Positions 60,108 through 64,000 of a stretch of DNA of 64,000 bases are shown here, one piece after another; position 1 is the first letter of the stretch; each line of letters opens with the position of its first letter. The notes under the pieces were generated by a model. The model was not told the DNA's origin. It searched no databases and saw nothing but the letters and a program-made list of their open reading frames with translations. The DNA comes from Algiphilus sp965216485 (lineage in GTDB: Bacteria; Pseudomonadota; Gammaproteobacteria; Nevskiales; Nevskiaceae): assembly GCF_965216485.1 (NCBI RefSeq), contig NZ_OZ244162.1:806001-870000 (forward strand), read 5' to 3'. The translations under genes and the position numbers were made by a program.

Positions 60108-60980
60108 GTGTCAGCAGCCAAGGAAATCCGCGGCAAGATCAAGAGCGTCCAGAACACGCAGAAGATCACGCGTGCGATGGAAAAAGTGGCCATGTCGAAA
60201 ATGCGCAAGGCGCAGGAACGCATGGCCCAGGCACGCCCCTATGCGCACAAGATGACGGAAGTCATGCAGCGCGTCGCGGCGGCCAGCTCGGACTACACCC
60301 ATCCGCTGATGGCAGAGCGTCCGGTCAAGCGGGTGACCTACCTGCTCGTGACCACCGATCGCGGTCTGTGTGGCGGCCTCAACATCAACATCTTCCGCAA
60401 GGTGTTGGCCGAGATGAAGCGACACCGCGACGAAGGCGTCGAGGTACAGTTCGCGCTGCTCGGCAGCAAGGGCCTCGCCTACTTCAGGCGGCTCGGCGGC
60501 AAGGTGCTGGCGTCGGCCACCGGTCTCGGTGACAAGCCGACCATGCAGGACATGCTGGGCGTGATCAATGCGGTCACCACCTCCTACGAACAGGGCGAGA
60601 CCGACCGCGTCTATCTGGTGTCCTCGAAGTTCGTGAACACCATGACGCAAAAGGCGGAAATCGCGCAGCTGCTGCCGGCCAAGGCACCGGAAGCCGAGAT
60701 GACCACCGAAGGCGGCTTCGGTTGGGACTACATCTACGAGCCCTCGGCACCCGAGCTGATGGATACCGTGGTCCAGCGCTATGTCGAGTCGCTGGTCTAC
60801 ACCGCGGTGGTCGAGAACGCAGCCTGCGAACAGTCCGCCCGAATGGTGGCGATGAAGGCCGCCTCGGACAACGCCGGCAAGATCATCGACGACCTGCAGC
60901 TCGCCTACAACAAGGCGCGTCAGGCCAACATCACGAAGGAGCTCGCCGAGATCGTCGGCGGCGCCGCGGCGATCGAATAA
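60108..60980 (+). CDS. atpG: F1Fo ATP synthase subunit gamma
   Basis: This 290-residue central shaft has the N-terminal helix AKEIRGKIKSVQNTQKITRA and the C-terminal NKARQANITKELAEIVGGA, the two ends of the rotating coiled coil. TDRGLCGGLN is the Rossmann-part motif. It starts at GTG (60108), which is preceded by GGAGGA. The length is that of typical proteobacterial gamma. Confidence 0.97.
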   Translation: MSAAKEIRGKIKSVQNTQKITRAMEKVAMSKMRKAQERMAQARPYAHKMTEVMQRVAAASSDYTHPLMAERPVKRVTYLLVTTDRGLCGGLNINIFRKVLAEMKRHRDEGVEVQFALLGSKGLAYFRRLGGKVLASATGLGDKPTMQDMLGVINAVTTSYEQGETDRVYLVSSKFVNTMTQKAEIAQLLPAKAPEAEMTTEGGFGWDYIYEPSAPELMDTVVQRYVESLVYTAVVENAACEQSARMVAMKAASDNAGKIIDDLQLAYNKARQANITKELAEIVGGAAAIE

Positions 60981-61034
60981 GTCTTCGGTCGCGTACACCC
61001 AAATAGCAATACTTTACGTACAGGACGAATCAAG

Positions 61035-62426
61035 ATGAGCTCTGGAAAGGTCGTACAGGTCATCGGCGCGGTTATCGACGTTGAATTTCCGCGAGACGCT
61101 ATCCCGAACATCTTCGACGCATTGGTCGTCGACGAGAATGGCCTCACCCTTGAGGTCCAGCAGCAGCTTGGCGACGGCATCGTGCGCACCATTGCGCTCG
61201 GCGTCAGTGAAGGCATTAAGCGGGGTCTGGCTGTCAGCAACACCGGCCGCGCCATCTCGGTTCCGGTCGGCGAGAAGACCCTCGGCCGCATCATGAACGT
61301 GCTGGGCGAGCCCATCGACGAAGCCGGCGATGTCGGTTCCGAGCAGACCTGGGGCATCCACCGCGCGCCGCCGAGCTACGAAGACCAGTCCGGTTCCACC
61401 GAACTGCTCGAAACCGGCATCAAGGTCATCGATCTGCTCTGTCCCTTCGCCAAGGGCGGCAAGGTCGGCCTCTTCGGCGGTGCCGGTGTGGGCAAGACCG
61501 TGAACATGATGGAGCTCATCAACAACATCGCCAAGGCGCACTCGGGTCTGTCCGTGTTCGCCGGCGTGGGTGAGCGTACCCGTGAAGGCAACGACTTCTA
61601 TCACGAAATGCAGGAGTCGAAGGTCATCGACAAGGTGGCGATGGTCTACGGCCAGATGAACGAGCCGCCCGGCAACCGTCTGCGCGTGGCACTGACCGGC
61701 CTGACCATGGCCGAGTACTTCCGCGACGAAGGCCGCGACGTGCTGCTCTTCATCGACAACATCTATCGCTACACGCTGGCCGGTACCGAGGTGTCCGCGC
61801 TGCTCGGCCGTATGCCGTCGGCGGTGGGCTACCAGCCGACCCTGGCCGAGGAAATGGGCGTTCTGCAGGAGCGCATCACCTCCACCAAGACCGGTTCCAT
61901 CACCTCCATCCAGGCCGTGTATGTGCCCGCGGACGACCTCACCGACCCGTCGCCGGCCACGACCTTCGCGCACTTGGACGCCACCGTCGTGCTGTCGCGT
62001 GACATCGCCTCCCTGGGTATCTACCCGGCGGTGGACCCGCTCGACTCGACCTCGCGCCAGCTCGACCCGAATGTCATCGGCGAGGAGCACTACAACTGCA
62101 CCCGCGACGTGCAGGGTGTGCTGCAGCGCTACAAGGAGCTGAAGGACATCATCGCCATTCTCGGCATGGACGAACTGTCCGAAGACGACAAGCTGGCTGT
62201 GTCGCGCGCTCGTAAGATCCAGCGCTTCCTGTCGCAGCCCTTCCACGTCGCCGAAGTCTTCACCGGTTCGCCGGGCGTGTACGTCTCGCTCGCCGAAACC
62301 ATCCGCGCTTTCCGTGGCATCGTCGACGGCGAATACGACCACCTGCCCGAGCAGGCCTTCTACATGGTCGGCACTATCGACGAAGCGATCGAGAAGGCGA
62401 AGAAGCTCGAAGGCCAGGCGGCCTGA
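61035..62426 (+). CDS. atpD: F1Fo ATP synthase subunit beta
   Basis: This 463-residue catalytic subunit binds ATP through GGAGVGKT at 148-155, with catalytic glutamate E180 in GVGERTREG, and YRYTLAGTEVSALLGRMP plus DELSEDDKL, the DELSEED-like lever. The sequence is of the gammaproteobacterial kind. The ATG at 61035 follows a short gap after atpG without a strong ribosome-binding site (GGACGAATCAAG). Confidence 0.98.
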   Translation: MSSGKVVQVIGAVIDVEFPRDAIPNIFDALVVDENGLTLEVQQQLGDGIVRTIALGVSEGIKRGLAVSNTGRAISVPVGEKTLGRIMNVLGEPIDEAGDVGSEQTWGIHRAPPSYEDQSGSTELLETGIKVIDLLCPFAKGGKVGLFGGAGVGKTVNMMELINNIAKAHSGLSVFAGVGERTREGNDFYHEMQESKVIDKVAMVYGQMNEPPGNRLRVALTGLTMAEYFRDEGRDVLLFIDNIYRYTLAGTEVSALLGRMPSAVGYQPTLAEEMGVLQERITSTKTGSITSIQAVYVPADDLTDPSPATTFAHLDATVVLSRDIASLGIYPAVDPLDSTSRQLDPNVIGEEHYNCTRDVQGVLQRYKELKDIIAILGMDELSEDDKLAVSRARKIQRFLSQPFHVAEVFTGSPGVYVSLAETIRAFRGIVDGEYDHLPEQAFYMVGTIDEAIEKAKKLEGQAA

Positions 62427-62444
62427 TCCGCGGACGATTAGCTC

Positions 62445-62867
62445 ATGGCAGAACTCCAGCTCGACATCGTCGCCAACGAAGGCGAGATCCATTCCGGCAA
62501 GGCGGTCATGGTGGTCGCACCGGCGGCACAGGGTGAGGTCGGTATCGCGCCGCGCCACGCCCCCCTGCTGACCTCCCTCAAGCCGGGCGAAATGCGGGTG
62601 GAGACCACTGACGGCCAGCGTCTGACCTTCTTTGTCGGTGGTGGCATCCTCGAGGTGCAGCCGGATCGCGTGTCGGTGCTCGCCGACACCGCGCTGCGCA
62701 GCGAAGATGCCGATGAAGCCGCCGCGGCCGAAGCTAAGAAGGCCGCCGAGGCCTCCATGGAAGGCGCGGAGTCGGAATCCGATCTCGAACGCGCCCAGGC
62801 CGAACTGGCCGCCGCGGCCGCGCGACTTGAGTTCGTACGCAAGCTCAAGGGCAGCACCCACAAGTAA
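62445..62867 (+). CDS. atpC: F1Fo ATP synthase subunit epsilon
   Basis: This 140-residue rotor subunit has the N-terminal beta-sandwich (LQLDIVANEGEIHSGKA, GIAPRHAPLLTSLKPG) and a C-terminal helical domain, here alanine/glutamate-rich, that can inhibit hydrolysis. It is the last gene of the atp operon; glmU follows. Confidence 0.96.
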   Translation: MAELQLDIVANEGEIHSGKAVMVVAPAAQGEVGIAPRHAPLLTSLKPGEMRVETTDGQRLTFFVGGGILEVQPDRVSVLADTALRSEDADEAAAAEAKKAAEASMEGAESESDLERAQAELAAAAARLEFVRKLKGSTHK

Positions 62868-62874
62868 TCCCGAG

Positions 62875-62896
62875 GCCGCCAGCATCTGCTGGCGGC
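62875..62896 (+). terminator. Perfect inverted repeat between atpC and glmU
   Basis: GCCGCCAGCA (62875-62884) and TGCTGGCGGC (62887-62896) form a strong stem just after atpC. There is no T-run, so this may be a partial terminator or a transcript-stabilising hairpin that lowers glmU expression. Confidence 0.5.
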
Positions 62897-62929
62897 GCCT
62901 CAGCCCGCGCTCCCCTACACTGGCGGGTC

Positions 62930-64000
62930 ATGGATAGTCGCAACCCCCTACACGTCATCGTCCTTGCGGCGGGCCAGGGCACGCGCATGCAAAGCGCATT
63001 GCCCAAGGTGCTGCATCCCGTCGCCGGACGCCCCATGCTCGCGCACGTACTGACGACTGTCGCACGCCTGAAGGCGGCGGCCTGTCATGTCGTGATCGGC
63101 CACGGTGGTGACATCGTGCAGCGTGAAATCCAGCCGCCCGAAGGCCTGGCGCTGTGCTGGGCCGAACAGCACGAGCAGCTCGGTACGGCCCACGCCGTGG
63201 CGCAGGCCATACCGGCGGTGCCCGATGCGGCACAGGTGCTCGTCATGTACGGCGATGTGCCGCTGGTCCAGCCCGAGACGCTGGCGCAACTGCTGGAGGC
63301 GGGCGATACCACCGGCGCCCTGCTCGCCACCGAACTCGCAGACCCCAGCGGCTACGGCCGCTTGCTGCGCACCGTCGACGGCCGACTCGCGGCCGTCGTC
63401 GAGGACAAGGACGCGACCGCCGAGCAGCGCCAGGTCCGAGAGATCAACACCGGCTTCGTCTGCGCCCCTGCGCGCAAGCTGCGCGATTGGCTGGCCCGCA
63501 TCGATAACGACAACGCCAAGGGCGAGTACTACCTGACCGATCTCGTGGCCCTGGCCGCGGGAGAGGGAGCACCGCTGGCGGTTGCCACGGCCGCGGAGGC
63601 CGCCGATGTCGAAGGCGTCAACGACCGTGTGCAACTGGCGCGCGCCGAGCGCCGTTTCCAGGCGCGTCAGGCCGAGGCGGTGATGCGCGCGGGCGTCAGT
63701 CTGCGCGATCCGGCGCGCTTTGATCTGCGCGGCACGCTGGAAGCGGGCCGCGACGTGGTCATCGATGCCGGTGTGATCATCGAGGGCCATGTGGTGCTCG
63801 CCGATGGCGTGCAGGTGGGTCCCTTCGTGCATCTGCGCAATGTCGAAGTCGGTGCGGGCAGCCGCATCCATTCGCACAGCGTGCTGGAATCCGCTGTGGT
63901 GGGGGCCGATTGCGATATTGGTCCCTTTGCACGGCTGCGGCCGGGGACGGAGTGCGCGGACGGCGCCCGGGTCGGCAACTTCGTCGAGATCAAGAACGCT
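62930..64000 (+). CDS. glmU: Bifunctional GlmU (GlcNAc-1-P uridylyltransferase/GlcN-1-P acetyltransferase), 3' end cut by window edge
   Basis: GlmU makes UDP-GlcNAc, the precursor of peptidoglycan and lipopolysaccharide. The visible 357 residues contain the uridylyltransferase with LAAGQGTRMQSALPKVLHPV, YGDVPL and NTGFVCAP, then the start of the left-handed beta-helix acetyltransferase with hexapeptide-like repeats. About 100 C-terminal residues lie outside. The atpC-glmU adjacency is conserved in gammaproteobacteria. TACACT at 62916-62921 stands eight bases before the ATG, and no ribosome-binding site is clear. Confidence 0.97.
   Translation, partial: MDSRNPLHVIVLAAGQGTRMQSALPKVLHPVAGRPMLAHVLTTVARLKAAACHVVIGHGGDIVQREIQPPEGLALCWAEQHEQLGTAHAVAQAIPAVPDAAQVLVMYGDVPLVQPETLAQLLEAGDTTGALLATELADPSGYGRLLRTVDGRLAAVVEDKDATAEQRQVREINTGFVCAPARKLRDWLARIDNDNAKGEYYLTDLVALAAGEGAPLAVATAAEAADVEGVNDRVQLARAERRFQARQAEAVMRAGVSLRDPARFDLRGTLEAGRDVVIDAGVIIEGHVVLADGVQVGPFVHLRNVEVGAGSRIHSHSVLESAVVGADCDIGPFARLRPGTECADGARVGNFVEIKNA

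Noticed and set aside
61014..62885. Long open frame opposite atpD and atpC
   Set aside because: It mirrors highly conserved ATP synthase genes and has no family motif or ribosome-binding site.

Overview
This is a GC-rich, densely coded chromosomal window with short intergenic gaps, many 4-base ATGA/GTGA stop-start overlaps and mostly housekeeping gene blocks. Gene order and families point to a gammaproteobacterium: gshA-gshB/yqgE/ruvX/pyrR/pyrB next to a pil-chp locus, rsmG-parA-parB-atpIBEFHAGDC-glmU, RecQ, and LpxL-type and UppP envelope genes. The features resemble Nevskiales/Xanthomonadales-type or deep-branching lineages more than enterics, but no rRNA or species marker lies here, so this is an inference. 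No tRNA, rRNA, CRISPR array, insertion sequence or prophage was recognised.

Layout. (1) 1-11.8 kb, all minus strand: gshA-gshB, a flavin-transfer trio (apbE, NusG-II protein, Gx membrane protein), yqgE-ruvX-pyrR-pyrB-pyrC', then pilH-pilJ and the start of pckA, which is cut by the window edge. (2) 11.9-19.8 kb, plus strand: pilG-pilI-chpA-chpC and a DUF4404 gene, divergent from gshA. Together with pilH-pilJ they make one type IV pilus chemosensory system split into two halves by about 8 kb. (3) 19.8-31.6 kb, plus: ABM-like protein, two glycosyltransferase-like genes and a KpsC/KpsS-like gene, a voltage-gated K+ channel, a BON protein, macro domain-pncB-pncA (NAD salvage), a secreted alpha/beta hydrolase with a GlyGly-CTERM-like tail, a lipid A acyltransferase-like protein and transaldolase. 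(4) 31.7-36.5 kb, plus: uppP, an ABC-2 exporter, an MBL hydrolase and a lipoprotein aminopeptidase. (5) 36.5-42.4 kb, mostly minus: NAPE-PLD-like MBL, Fe(II)/2OG oxygenase, recQ; a divergent P4H-like oxygenase; a Na/Pi cotransporter. (6) 42.7-45.1 kb, plus: an outer-membrane barrel and a PrpD-family dehydratase, each followed by strong hairpins. (7) 45.2-48 kb, minus: an AraC regulator followed by MAPEG, nitrilase-family and membrane-protein genes.

(8) 48-53.3 kb, plus: a secreted GH15 glucoamylase with a second GlyGly-CTERM-like tail and a striking promoter palindrome, then a lipoprotein sulfatase; long non-coding gaps suggest an accessory insertion. (9) 53.2-64 kb, plus: a possible 36-residue leader ORF, rsmG, parA, parB, the complete nine-gene F1Fo ATP synthase operon, and glmU, cut by the right edge. 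This block usually lies near the replication origin.

The most notable points are the split Pil-Chp system, the ApbE/NusG-II/Gx trio with no visible flavinylation target, two putative rhombosortase substrates, the operator palindrome over the glucoamylase promoter, several promoter-like hexamers placed so that the transcripts would be leaderless, and the AraC-MAPEG-nitrilase-membrane operon. I did not find a clearly novel defence or mobile system.
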